The notes under the pieces: model-generated
Databases searched by the model: none
What the model was told of the DNA's origin: nothing
Seen by the model: the letters and a program-made list of their open reading frames with translations, nothing else
Shown: positions 26,275 to 34,876 of the stretch, piece by piece
How positions within the stretch are numbered: the stretch's first letter is position 1
Layout: every line of letters begins with the position of its first letter
Position numbers and translations under genes: made by a program
From: Allobosea sp. ASV33
Lineage (GTDB): Bacteria; Pseudomonadota; Alphaproteobacteria; Rhizobiales; Beijerinckiaceae
Assembly: GCF_016428755.1 (NCBI RefSeq)
Contig: NZ_JAELTI010000023.1
Span: 1-60,632, forward strand
Direction of reading: 5' to 3'
DNA: 60,632 nucleotides

Positions 26275-27516
26275 ATGCTGCCGGATCGCGCCACCATCTT
26301 CGCCTACCTCACCATCCTGAGCGGCTCCGCCGGCCGGCTCGTGATCTCCCTTGTCTACTTCCTCATCGTTGCGAATACGTTGACCCTCGGCGAATTCGGT
26401 CTGTTCGCCACGGCCTCCTCGACCGGGCTCATCCTGTCGCGGCTTCTCGCCTTCGGATTCATCTCGCCGCTCTACCGGGTCGCCACGGTCAAGCCGCGGC
26501 TGCTCGGCGCCTATCTCTCGGGTTTCGCCGGGCTATCCGTTCTGTCGCTGCCGCTCATCATTGCCGTGGCCGGCGGTGCCTATCTGCTCCTGTTCGCGGA
26601 GCGCCTGGCAGTCCTGCCCTTCGCGGTGATCATCGTCGCCGAGGTGCTGGGCTGGCGGCTGGTCGAGGTCGTCGCCATAGTCAATAACGGCCTCCGGCGC
26701 TTCCGGCAGGCGGCGCTGCTGGTCATCATCGGCTCGAGCTTGCGGACGGTCGCGGCGCTGCTCTTCGCCGCATTCGGCCATGCCGATCTCGATATCTGGG
26801 CCTTCGCCTATTGCGCGGCGACGATGGCGAGCGCGCTGATCGCGCTGATCGCCTTCCTGCCGGCCGCGCGCTGGCGCTTCGTGCGCAGCCTCTATCCACG
26901 CCGGATGGCCGATGCCGTCTTCGCCGGCGCGGCCGATATCGTGTTCTACATCCAGTCCGAGCTCGACAAACTGCTCGTGCTGGGTCTGGCCGGCGAGCGC
27001 ACCGCCGGGCTCTATGCGATCGCGCTCAGGGTGATCGACCTCACCGCCATGCCGGTGCGCAGCTTCAACCAGATGCTGGTCCAGAAGATCATGCAGGAGC
27101 GCGGCATCGGCGGCTTCAAACGGCTCGCGGCCTACGAGGCCGGCATCGCGTTGGTCTCGGTCGCCGGGCTCGTCGCCGTCATCGTCGCGCTCAAGCCGTT
27201 CCCGAACCTGCTCGGGCGCAATGTCTCGGAAGCCGCCTATCTGTTCGCGCCGATGCTGCTGGTCCCGGCCTTCCGCAACCTCGTCGAGTACCATGCCGAA
27301 TTGCTCTATGCGCGCGAACGCACGGGCTCGCGCATCGCGCTGCTTTGCCTGCTGACCGCGATCAAGGCCGGGCTGATCTCGCTGGTGATGACCCGCTATC
27401 CGGACGCCGGGAGCTGGGCCGCCGGAATGAACCTCGTCTTCGGGGTGGTCTATCTCGCCTCGGCCGGCTTCACTTACACGCTGCTGGCGCAGGCGCGGCG
27501 CGCGCCGCTACGCTGA
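26275..27516 (+). CDS. Wzx-type polysaccharide flippase (MATE/PST family)
   Basis: 413 residues with about twelve membrane helices. It starts MLPDRATIFAYLTILSGSAGR, followed by helices rich in Leu/Ala/Val. The central loop FAGAADIVFYIQSELDKLLVLGL is the typical 'D-K-hydrophobic' segment of O-antigen/EPS flippases. It should move lipid-linked repeat units across the inner membrane. It diverges from the GH10 gene (111 bp gap), and its last nine bases overlap the 3' end of the DUF6492 gene on the other strand. Confidence 0.85.
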   Translation: MLPDRATIFAYLTILSGSAGRLVISLVYFLIVANTLTLGEFGLFATASSTGLILSRLLAFGFISPLYRVATVKPRLLGAYLSGFAGLSVLSLPLIIAVAGGAYLLLFAERLAVLPFAVIIVAEVLGWRLVEVVAIVNNGLRRFRQAALLVIIGSSLRTVAALLFAAFGHADLDIWAFAYCAATMASALIALIAFLPAARWRFVRSLYPRRMADAVFAGAADIVFYIQSELDKLLVLGLAGERTAGLYAIALRVIDLTAMPVRSFNQMLVQKIMQERGIGGFKRLAAYEAGIALVSVAGLVAVIVALKPFPNLLGRNVSEAAYLFAPMLLVPAFRNLVEYHAELLYARERTGSRIALLCLLTAIKAGLISLVMTRYPDAGSWAAGMNLVFGVVYLASAGFTYTLLAQARRAPLR

Positions 27517-28410
27517 GGCCTGCTTGTCGAACAGGGCGCGGATGCGATCGAGCGGCTGGCCGATGAAGGACTGGATGCCGACGGCGACCTGCCAGGGCTC
27601 CAGCACCTCCTCGAAGGAGCGCAGCTCTGCCATGCCGACAGCGTCCTCGCTGAACCAGTAGACCTTGCAGAGCTCGCGCGCGTCCGGCCAGTGGCCGGCG
27701 GCGTCGAGCCCGAGCACGCGTTCGACGAAATAGCCGTAGATCATGTATTCCGAGAACTGGCGCTCGCGCGCGATGGCGGAGACCCAGTCGCGCTCGCTGA
27801 CGCTCTCGACATGGTCGAGCAGGGCCAGGACATGGTCGCGGCGCCAGCTCACCAGGTTGTTGATGTAGTCGGGGCTCGGAAACGATGGCGCATCGAGTCC
27901 GAGCAAAGCGGAGGCATGCGTGCACCAGGGGATGTGGCGCGCCATGTCGGCGGTGATCGCATCGGGCTTGCGGTAGAGCCGGATCGCGCCCTCATCCGAC
28001 AGGCTGGTCAGGTCGAAGGGCCGCACGAACAGCATGTCGGAATCGGCGAAGAGGATTACGTCCTCGGTGCCGGCCTTGGCGACGGCGAATTTCCGGAGCT
28101 GCTGGGCATGCCAGCCGCGCAGCGGCGGGATGCCGCGCGCCAGCGCCTGCATCCCGGTCCAGAGCCGGCGCTTGCCAAGGGAAAACGGGTCAGGCCGCGA
28201 GCGCAGCCAGCCCGGCAGCAATTGCGATTCCGGCAGGATACGGCGACGCGGGCCCTCGAGATCGCGGAAGAGCGGGACGTCGCGATCCTCGACCAGGAGA
28301 TAATGGACCGCATGGCCGCTGACGAAGCGGTCGATGCTGGCGCAGAGCAGCCGGCAGCGCTCGATATCGCCCCTGTAGCTCGGCGTCGCCAGGGCAAAGG
28401 TTTCGCTCAA
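27508..28410 (-). CDS. DUF6492 family protein, putative glycosyltransferase-like
   Basis: 300 residues from a proposed TTG start at 28410, ten bases after the wecG stop; the protein then begins MSETFALATPSYRGDIERC. An ATG frame from 28575 would overlap wecG by over 150 bases with Ser/Arg-rich shadow sequence. VILFADSDMLFVRPFDL has the DxD-like motif expected of GT-A transferases. FSEYMIYGYFVERVLG resembles the conserved Glu region of DUF6492. No membrane segment or signal is seen. It probably acts in the cytoplasm on the same glycan as its neighbours; the exact activity is unknown. Confidence 0.72.
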   Translation of the reverse strand: MSETFALATPSYRGDIERCRLLCASIDRFVSGHAVHYLLVEDRDVPLFRDLEGPRRRILPESQLLPGWLRSRPDPFSLGKRRLWTGMQALARGIPPLRGWHAQQLRKFAVAKAGTEDVILFADSDMLFVRPFDLTSLSDEGAIRLYRKPDAITADMARHIPWCTHASALLGLDAPSFPSPDYINNLVSWRRDHVLALLDHVESVSERDWVSAIARERQFSEYMIYGYFVERVLGLDAAGHWPDARELCKVYWFSEDAVGMAELRSFEEVLEPWQVAVGIQSFIGQPLDRIRALFDKQASA

Positions 28411-28420
28411 TGGATTGGTC

Positions 28421-29248
28421 TCACCCGCTCCTTCGGCCGCCCATGGCATATTGCCGGGCCATGCGCAGAAGGAAAGCGGGATTGCCGAGCACGTAGCGGC
28501 GCCAGAGCCGGCGCGGTTCGAGCCAGAGCCGATAGATCCATTCGAGCCTGATCTGGCGCACGAGCTCCGGCGCACGCGGCACCTCGTCGGCGAAGAAGTC
28601 GAACAGCGCCCCGACGCCGGCCGCGACCGAGCAATGCTGCGGCCCGAGCTTGTCGGCGATGAAGCGCTCCTGCAACGGATTGCCCATCGCGACCAGAAGG
28701 AGATCCGGGCGCTGGACCTTCAGCTTGTCGAGTAGCGCCTGCTCCTCGTCGGCGGCGAAATAGCCGTGCGAGACGACGCTGAAATGATGCCCCGGATAGC
28801 GCTTCGCCAGATTCGCCACCGCCCGGTCCGCGACACCGGGCCGGCCGCCGAGCAAGGCGACATGCATGGGCCGCCCGGCCTGCGCGAAGAGGGTCGGGAA
28901 GAAATCCGTCCCGTTGAGATTGGCCGGGAAGGCCTTGCCGTAGAGCATCCAACTGCCGACATCGACGCCGATGCCGTCGGCCAGCACGAGGAAGGTCGAG
29001 AGGCTGCGCTGCAGGGCGGCGTTGCCGGCGGCGACGTTGACCAGGTTGGCATTGCAGAAGGCCAGCTTCATGTGGCCGCCGGTCAAGACTGCGTCGCTGA
29101 CCTCGGCGATCGCCGTCTCGCGCTCCATCACCGCGATGCCGATGCCCCCGATGTCGCGCTTGGCATAGCCCGGCCGCTTGCGGCTCCCGGCTTCGCTGGC
29201 GATCGTGATGGAGGCGGTTGCGGGCACGGGTTTCTCGATGAAGGGCAC
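28421..29248 (-). CDS. WecG/TagA/CpsF family glycosyltransferase (GT26)
   Basis: 275 residues from GTG 29248; the frame stays open to 29455, but that extension is Ser/Cys-rich and unlike the family. Motifs are FCNANLVNVAAGN for the N-terminal acceptor side, LADGIGVDVGSWMLYG, NGTDFFPTLFAQAG, VALLGGRPGVADRAV and LVAMGNPLQERFI. The C-terminal amphipathic end (RLEWIYRLWLEPRRLWRRY) is the membrane-associating tail of this family. It transfers ManNAc(A)-type or related sugars to a lipid-linked acceptor; the sugar here is unknown. It probably shares a transcript with the DUF6492 gene. Confidence 0.85.
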   Translation of the reverse strand: MPFIEKPVPATASITIASEAGSRKRPGYAKRDIGGIGIAVMERETAIAEVSDAVLTGGHMKLAFCNANLVNVAAGNAALQRSLSTFLVLADGIGVDVGSWMLYGKAFPANLNGTDFFPTLFAQAGRPMHVALLGGRPGVADRAVANLAKRYPGHHFSVVSHGYFAADEEQALLDKLKVQRPDLLLVAMGNPLQERFIADKLGPQHCSVAAGVGALFDFFADEVPRAPELVRQIRLEWIYRLWLEPRRLWRRYVLGNPAFLLRMARQYAMGGRRSG

Positions 29249-29638
29249 GGCGGCCCATTGCGAATACCCACTTGTCTTTGCCGTTTCAGGGGCCGGGTCA
29301 AGGCAAAGCCGGAGCAAAGGTGAACGGCTTATTCCCGCGATCCGCGAAGCCGCGTTAATGGCAATCCGCTTGCAGCAACAAGGGCTTGTACCGAACCGAA
29401 ACGAAAAGCACCCCGACCCGTGCGTGCCTCTTCCGGACCCGTCCCAGCTCGACACAGACCCCGCCCGGACCGCCCCGATCCGGCACGCGCCGGAGGTCCC
29501 GGTTCCCAGGTTTTTTTGGCGTTGTCCTTAACGGCTTGCATGGCGGGTCTGCAGATTTCTCTGAAGCCGCCTCGCCCTCTGGCCGCTCCCCGACCGGACG
29601 GCTAGGGTGATTCGCATAACAAGGCGGGAGGGCCGGGC
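29249..29638. other. Divergent intergenic region, no gene seen
   Basis: About 390 bp between wecG and the SDR gene, which diverge. It contains a run of seven T near 29512-29518 without a matching upstream hairpin on the + strand. No RNA gene, repeat of the CGTCAT family or convincing promoter is visible. Confidence 0.4.
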
Positions 29639-30385
29639 ATGAACCAAATCGATTTAAAGAAGCGGGTCGCGATCGTGACCGGCGGGGCGCAAGGCATCGG
29701 CCGCGCCGTCGCCGAGCGCTTCGCGCAGAGTGGCGCGACCGTGGCGATCTGGGATGTCGATGCGGCGCTCGCCGCGAAGGCCGCGGCCGAGATCGGCCAT
29801 GGCGCGATCGGGGTCGGCGTCGACGTGACCGATGCCGACGCCGTCCAGAAGGCGAGCGATGCGCTGGAAGCGCAGCATGGCAGCATCGACATCCTCGTCA
29901 CCAGCGCCGGCATCGCCGGGCCCAACCACAAGACCTGGGAATACCCGCTCGAGGACTGGGCCAAGGTCATGAAGCTCAATGTCGACGGCACGCTGCATTG
30001 CTGCCGCTCGGTCATTCCCGGCATGGTCAAACGCAACTATGGCCGCATCGTTCTGGTCGCCTCGATCGCCGGCAAGGAGGGCAATCCCAACGCCTCCGCC
30101 TATTCCGCCTCGAAGGCGGCGGTGATCGCGCTGACGAAATCGCTCGGCAAGGAGCTCGCCGACAAGGATGTCGCGGTGAACTGCATCACGCCCGCGGCGG
30201 CGCGCACCCGCATCTTCGACCAGATGAGCGAAGAGCATATCGGCTACATGCTGGCGAAGATCCCGCGCGGGCGCTTCCTGCTGCCCGACGAGGTCGCTGC
30301 GATGGTCGCCTTCCTGGCCTCGGCCGAGAACAGCTTCACCACGGCCGGCGTGTTCGACCTGTCAGGCGGGCGCGCGACCTACTGA
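29639..30385 (+). CDS. SDR family NAD(P)-dependent oxidoreductase (FabG-like)
   Basis: 248 residues, a classical SDR. TGGAQGIGRAVAERFA at about 15-30 is the cofactor turn, and Asp at the end of beta-2 (AIWDVDA) favours NAD over NADP. TSAGIAG is the NAG-type motif. Asn (LNVDGT), Ser (VASIAGKEGNPN) and YSASK give the catalytic tetrad. The C-terminus TAGVFDLSGGRATY matches sugar-alcohol or 3-oxoacyl reductase relatives. The substrate is unknown. GGGAGGG lies just upstream of ATG 29639. It begins a + strand group with the amidohydrolase and hemA, but gaps of about 280 and 80 bp argue against one tight operon. Confidence 0.88.
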   Translation: MNQIDLKKRVAIVTGGAQGIGRAVAERFAQSGATVAIWDVDAALAAKAAAEIGHGAIGVGVDVTDADAVQKASDALEAQHGSIDILVTSAGIAGPNHKTWEYPLEDWAKVMKLNVDGTLHCCRSVIPGMVKRNYGRIVLVASIAGKEGNPNASAYSASKAAVIALTKSLGKELADKDVAVNCITPAAARTRIFDQMSEEHIGYMLAKIPRGRFLLPDEVAAMVAFLASAENSFTTAGVFDLSGGRATY

Positions 30386-30407
30386 GACCCCGGGTCCATA
30401 GCCTCAC

Positions 30408-30555
30408 CGTCATTCCGGGGCAGGCCGCAGGCCTGAGCCCGGAATCCAGAGCCGATGCCAGCAGGAATTTGAGCGATCGCTCACCCGCGCCTTTTACGGA
30501 AACGGTGTCGGTTCTGGGTTTCGGGCTCTTCGCTTCGCGAAGCTCCGGAATGACG
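30408..30555. repeat. Intergenic CGTCAT-family inverted-repeat element, copy D
   Basis: 148 bp, the longest copy. The left end is CGTCATTCCGGGG and the right end CTCCGGAATGACG. An inner arm GGGCTCTTCGCTTCGCGAAGCTCC forms a hairpin in two parts, and a central insert absent from copies A and B accounts for the extra length. It lies between the SDR and amidohydrolase genes. Confidence 0.72.
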
Positions 30556-30669
30556 GCATGCTTTCCATCAAATGATGAGGGCTGGAGGCTGCCAGCAATG
30601 CCGCCGTAGAGAAGCTGCTTGGCGAAAATGCCGGTCGCAGTTTTCAAAACCCTGCTCTAGCTTGACGGC

Positions 30670-31929
30670 ATGATGCAGACGCTTCCTTCCGCCGCCGTCC
30701 TCGGTGCCCGCGCCTTCGCCGCGTTGGCCGGCCTCAATCGCTTCAGCGACGAGCCCGGCAAGCTGACTCGGCTTTATCTTTCGCCTGCGCACAAGCAGGC
30801 GGCGGAATGGGTCAAGGGCGCGATGGAAGTCGCGGGGCTGACCGCCTTCATCGACGCCGCCGGCTCCGTGCAGGGACGGCGCGAAGGCACCGTACCGGGG
30901 GCGCCCGCCGTGCTGATCGGCTCGCATATCGACACCGTGAAGGATGGCGGGCGCTTCGACGGCAATCTCGGCGTCGTCGCCGGCATCCTCGCGGCGCAGG
31001 CTCTGCGCGATGCCGGAATCAGCCTGCCCTTCGCGCTGGAAGTGATCGGCTTCGGCGACGAGGAGAATGTCCGCTTTCCCACGCATCTCTCGACCTCCGA
31101 GGCGCTGGCCGGCGCTTATAACCCGGCCTGGCTGGAGGCACGCGACAGCGAGGGCGTGAAGCTCGGCGAGGCCCTCGTCGCCTTCGGCGGCAATCCGGCG
31201 GGGATCGCGGCGCTCGCGCGCAAGCCAGGCTCGATCCAGGCTTATCTCGAGGTCCATATCGAGCAGGGACCGGTGCTGGAGGCGGAGAACGAGCCGGTCG
31301 GCATCGTCACCGCCATCAACGCGCAGAGCCGCGCGCGGGTGCGCGTCACCGGCGAGGCCGGACACGCCGGCACCGTGCCGATGGCGCTGCGCAAGGATGC
31401 GCTGACGGCCGCCGCCGAGATGGCGCTGGCACTGGAACAGATCGCGGGCGCGCATGAGCTCGCCGTCGGCACGGTCGGCGTGCTCAGGCCCGAGCCGGGC
31501 GCGACCAATGTCGTCCCCGGCGCGGCCGAGTTCACCATCGACTACCGCGCCCCGAAGAACGAGACGCTCGCCTCGATGGAGGGGCAGATCCGGAGCCGTT
31601 TCGCCGAAATCGCGGCGCGGCGCGGCGTCGGGCTCGAGATCGTGCCCTATGCCAAGGCCGCGGCGGTGCCGATGGAGCCCAGGCTGCAGGATGCCTTCGC
31701 CGCCGGCATCGCCCGGGCCGGCAGCAATCTCGCCGGCCGGCGCCTGCCTTCCGGCGCCGGGCACGACGCCATGGCGATCGCGCAGGTCGCGCCCGTCGCC
31801 ATGCTCTTCGTGCGCAACGAGAAGGGCATCAGCCATTCCCCGCTGGAGAACATGACCGAGGCCGATGCCGGGATCGCCATCCGTGTCCTCATCGAAACGA
31901 TTCTGGAGCTCGCCGAAAAGGCGAAGTAG
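30670..31929 (+). CDS. Zn-dependent M20 amidohydrolase (allantoate amidohydrolase / N-carbamoyl-amino-acid hydrolase type)
   Basis: 419 residues of the M20 hydantoinase/carbamoylase subfamily. Metal motifs are [20 protein letters not shown] (His, Asp and bridging Asp) and [13 protein letters not shown] (catalytic Glu pair). [13 protein letters not shown] is the subfamily hallmark, and [18 protein letters not shown] is the dimerisation-domain substrate motif. [21 protein letters not shown] carries the last metal His. It hydrolyses an amide or carbamoyl bond of an allantoate, ureidoglycine or N-carbamoyl amino acid; sequence alone does not decide which. No other purine-degradation gene is in view. 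The start is ATG 30670 or the adjacent ATG 30673. Confidence 0.88.
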   Translation: MMQTLPSAAVLGARAFAALAGLNRFSDEPGKLTRLYLSPAHKQAAEWVKGAMEVAGLTAFIDAAGSVQGRREGTVPGAPAVLIGSHIDTVKDGGRFDGNLGVVAGILAAQALRDAGISLPFALEVIGFGDEENVRFPTHLSTSEALAGAYNPAWLEARDSEGVKLGEALVAFGGNPAGIAALARKPGSIQAYLEVHIEQGPVLEAENEPVGIVTAINAQSRARVRVTGEAGHAGTVPMALRKDALTAAAEMALALEQIAGAHELAVGTVGVLRPEPGATNVVPGAAEFTIDYRAPKNETLASMEGQIRSRFAEIAARRGVGLEIVPYAKAAAVPMEPRLQDAFAAGIARAGSNLAGRRLPSGAGHDAMAIAQVAPVAMLFVRNEKGISHSPLENMTEADAGIAIRVLIETILELAEKAK

Positions 31930-32009
31930 AACGATTCCAGCCGCGACACCGCGCGCCATTCCGGAGACGGCCCGAAAGGCCTAGGAGAGGCGCGCCGCAG
32001 GAGGCTGGA

Positions 32010-33221
32010 ATGGATTTCGAGAGTTTCTTCCGCGAGGAGCTGGACGGCTTGCGCCGCGAAGGCCGCTATCGCGTCTTCGCCGACCTGGAGCGGCAGGCCG
32101 GCCGCTTTCCGCTCGCGACCTATCATGGCTTGGGCGGCCCGCGCGACGTCACCGTCTGGTGCTCGAACGACTATCTCGGCATGGGCCAGCATCCGAAGGT
32201 GCTCGCCGCGATGCACGACGCGCTCGACGGCAGCGGCGCCGGCGCCGGCGGCACCCGCAATATCGGCGGCACCAACCATTACCATGTCCTGCTGGAGCGC
32301 GAGCTTGCCGACCTGCACGGCAAGGAAGCCGCACTGATCTTCAATTCCGGCTATGTCTCGAACTGGGCCTCGCTCTCGACGCTGGCCGCGCGCATTCCCG
32401 GCTGCATCGTGCTGACGGATGGGCTGAACCATGCCTCGATGATCGAGGGCATCCGCCATTCGCGCGCGGAAAAGCATATCTTCGCCCATAACGACCCCGC
32501 CGACCTGCGCCGCAAGCTTGCGGCGCTCGATCCGAACCGGCCGAAGCTTATCGCTTTCGAGTCGGTCTATTCGATGGATGGCGACATCGCGCCGGTCAGG
32601 GAGTTCTGCGACATCGCCGAGGAATTCGGCGCGATGACCTATATCGACGAGGTCCATGCCGTCGGTCTCTACGGCGCGCGCGGCGGCGGCATCTCGGAGC
32701 GCGAGGGGCTGACCGACCGTCTCACCCTGATCCAGGGCACCCTGGCGAAATCCTATGGCGTGATCGGCGGCTATATCACCGGCTCGGCCGCGCTCTGCGA
32801 TTTCATCCGTAGCTTCGCCTCCGGCTTCATCTTCTCCAGCTCGCTGCCGCCGGCCGTGGCGGCGGGAGCGATTGCCGCGATCCGGCATCTCAAGGACAGC
32901 TCCGCCGAGCGGGAGCGCCAGCAGGACCGCGTCGCGGCGTTGCGGGCCAAGCTCGACGCCGCCGGCATCCCGCATCTCGCCAATCCCAGCCATATCGTGC
33001 CGGTGATGGTCGGCGATGCTCAAGCCTGCAAGGCGATCAGCGACGAATTGCTGGATCGCTTCGACATCTATGTCCAGCCGATCAATTACCCGACCGTGCC
33101 GCGCGGCACGGAGCGCCTGCGGATCACGCCCTCGCCCTTCCATTCCGACGCCGATATCGACGCCCTGGTGGCGGCGCTCGGTGCGATCTGGGCCCGTGAC
33201 GGGTTGAAGCGGGCGGCTTGA
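32010..33221 (+). CDS. hemA: 5-aminolevulinate synthase
   Basis: 403 residues, the alphaproteobacterial C4-pathway enzyme that condenses glycine with succinyl-CoA in the first step of heme synthesis. Motifs are [32 protein letters not shown] (glycine-rich substrate loop), [12 protein letters not shown] with Asp214 and His216 for PLP, and [15 protein letters not shown] with Schiff-base Lys247. The C-terminal [11 protein letters not shown] is conserved. The start at ATG 32010 has a strong AGGAGG five bases upstream. A repeat element (copy E) follows. Confidence 0.96.
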   Translation: MDFESFFREELDGLRREGRYRVFADLERQAGRFPLATYHGLGGPRDVTVWCSNDYLGMGQHPKVLAAMHDALDGSGAGAGGTRNIGGTNHYHVLLERELADLHGKEAALIFNSGYVSNWASLSTLAARIPGCIVLTDGLNHASMIEGIRHSRAEKHIFAHNDPADLRRKLAALDPNRPKLIAFESVYSMDGDIAPVREFCDIAEEFGAMTYIDEVHAVGLYGARGGGISEREGLTDRLTLIQGTLAKSYGVIGGYITGSAALCDFIRSFASGFIFSSSLPPAVAAGAIAAIRHLKDSSAERERQQDRVAALRAKLDAAGIPHLANPSHIVPVMVGDAQACKAISDELLDRFDIYVQPINYPTVPRGTERLRITPSPFHSDADIDALVAALGAIWARDGLKRAA

Positions 33222-33234
33222 GGGTCGTCCGAGG

Positions 33235-33328
33235 CGTCATGCTCAGGCTTGACCCGAGAAACTCCTGACGAGAAAGAGCCGGGAGCCCCTTCCGGCACGA
33301 GATGCTCGGGTCAAGCCCGAGCATGACG
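33235..33328. repeat. Intergenic CGTCAT-family inverted-repeat element, copy E
   Basis: 94 bp, the shortest full copy, with the longest near-perfect ends: CGTCATGCTCAGGCTTGACC at the left, and at the right the complement of CGTCATGCTCGGGCTTGACC. It fills the convergent gap between hemA and truB and could serve both as a terminator-like structure. Confidence 0.78.
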
Positions 33329-33344
33329 CCCATACGCGATCAAA

Positions 33345-34292
33345 TCAGAGATTGAAGACGCGGTGCGGGACGAACTCGCCGTTCTGGACCGAGCCCGTCG
33401 AGACCAGCGTGCCCGCGCAGGTCGCGTAGGCGGCCTCCAGCTCGATCGGGGCGCCCGCACCGCGCAGCAGCGCGCTCTGGCCGCGCTTCAGGCGGGCGGC
33501 GGCGTCGCGATGCAGCACGATCTCCGGGATCAGCGTCAGTGCCGCCTTGACCGGCTGGAGGGCGGTCAGCGCGCTCTCCGGGCTCTCGCGCAAGGTCTCG
33601 ACGCTCGCGGCGTCCGCGACCGCGAAGGGGCCGACGCGGGTGCGGCGCAGATGCGCGACATGGCCGAGGCAGCCGAGCGCCAGGCCGAGATCGCGCGCGA
33701 TGGCGCGGACATAGGTGCCCTTGCCGCATTCGGCCTCGAAGGTGGTGGTGGCGCCGTCATGGCTGACGATGCGGAGCGCGTCGATCTCGACGGGCCGCGC
33801 CTCCAGTTCGACATCCTCGCCGTCGCGGGCGAGGTCATAGGCGCGTTCACCGGCGATCTTGATCGCCGAGAACTTGGGCGGCGTCTGCAGGATCGTGCCG
33901 GTGAAGCGCGGCAGCAGGGCCAGGATCGCCGCCTCGTCGGGGCGTTTGTCCGAGGTCGCGATGACGCTGCCCTCGGTGTCGTCGGTATTGGTCTGCGTGC
34001 CCCAGGCGACGGTGAACTGATAGGCCTTGCGGCCATCCATCACGAAGGGAACCGTCTTGGTCGCCTCGCCCAGCGCGATCGGCAGCAGGCCGGAGGCGAG
34101 CGGGTCGAGCGTGCCGGCATGGCCGGCCTTCTTGGCGCCGAAGGCGCGCTTCACGACGCTGACGGCATGGGTCGAGGTCATGCCGATCGGCTTGTCGAGG
34201 ATGACCCAGCCATGGACGTCGCGCTTCTTCGGGCGCGGCGCCGGGGCGGCGTCCTGATCGCGGGCGATCTCGGGGGCGTTATCAGCGGTCAT
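33345..34292 (-). CDS. truB: tRNA pseudouridine(55) synthase TruB
   Basis: 315 residues. The N-terminal [18 protein letters not shown] and [20 protein letters not shown] identify TruB; Asp63 in the latter is the catalytic nucleophile. [15 protein letters not shown] forms the substrate loop, and a C-terminal PUA-like end follows. It makes pseudouridine 55 in the T loop of tRNAs. ATG 34292 is chosen; its first 11 bases overlap the rbfA 3' end, giving tight coupling. It is the last gene of rimP-nusA-ylxR-infB-rbfA-truB. Confidence 0.94.
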   Translation of the reverse strand: MTADNAPEIARDQDAAPAPRPKKRDVHGWVILDKPIGMTSTHAVSVVKRAFGAKKAGHAGTLDPLASGLLPIALGEATKTVPFVMDGRKAYQFTVAWGTQTNTDDTEGSVIATSDKRPDEAAILALLPRFTGTILQTPPKFSAIKIAGERAYDLARDGEDVELEARPVEIDALRIVSHDGATTTFEAECGKGTYVRAIARDLGLALGCLGHVAHLRRTRVGPFAVADAASVETLRESPESALTALQPVKAALTLIPEIVLHRDAAARLKRGQSALLRGAGAPIELEAAYATCAGTLVSTGSVQNGEFVPHRVFNL

Positions 34293-34722
34293 CGTCACGG
34301 TCGTCTTCGTGGTCCTGGTCGATCCTGAGACGCTGGACCAGCGTATCGCGGCGCACGGCGTCGGTGTCGAGCAGCGCGTCGATGCGCTCGGCCTCGGCGA
34401 AGCTCTCATCGGCGCGGAAGCGCAGGTCGGGCGCATATTTCAGGTTCACGCTATGGGCGATCTCGCCGCGCAGATACTTCTTGTTGGCCTCCAGCGCCTT
34501 GAGCACAGCCGGAACATCCTGCCCGCCGAGCGGCATGATGTAGCAGGTCGCGAGCTTGAGATCCGGCGAGAGGCGCACCTCCGGCACGGTGACGACATGC
34601 TTCGCCAGCACGTCGTCATGAATGTCGCCGCGCGCCAGCATCTCGGCCAGCGCATGGCGGATCAGTTCGCCGACGCGCAATTGCCGCTGGGACGGGCCTG
34701 TGGGTTTTGCAGGTTTAGCCAT
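34282..34722 (-). CDS. rbfA: Ribosome-binding factor A
   Basis: 146 residues, a single KH-type fold: [37 protein letters not shown], and [24 protein letters not shown] with the family's Phe/Arg end. The C-terminal tail is acidic ([12 protein letters not shown]). RbfA helps mature the 30S subunit by acting on the 16S 5' end. ATG 34722 is preceded by GGAG; an upstream start at 34755 is less family-like. It is 154 bp downstream of infB and overlaps truB. Confidence 0.94.
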   Translation of the reverse strand: MAKPAKPTGPSQRQLRVGELIRHALAEMLARGDIHDDVLAKHVVTVPEVRLSPDLKLATCYIMPLGGQDVPAVLKALEANKKYLRGEIAHSVNLKYAPDLRFRADESFAEAERIDALLDTDAVRRDTLVQRLRIDQDHEDDRDDDR

Positions 34723-34814
34723 GGTTCTCGTTTCTCCGGGATCGGACCGGACCAAACGTCCCGGCAGGTTTGGCCCGCCGTCTCAGGATGATCAGGCGCT
34801 GGACGCGCTCTTCT

Positions 34815-34853
34815 CGTCACGAGATGGCCGGACCACAGGGCCCGGCCATGACG
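34815..34853. repeat. Short palindrome between infB and rbfA, possible half-copy of the CGTCAT family
   Basis: CGTCACGAGATGGCCGG and its near-complement CCCGGCCATGACG flank a short loop. It has the CGTCA...TGACG ends of the larger elements but is only 39 bp. It would fold in the mRNA between infB and rbfA. Confidence 0.45.
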
Positions 34854-34876
34854 CGCTGTTTCAGGAAGCGCAGCCC

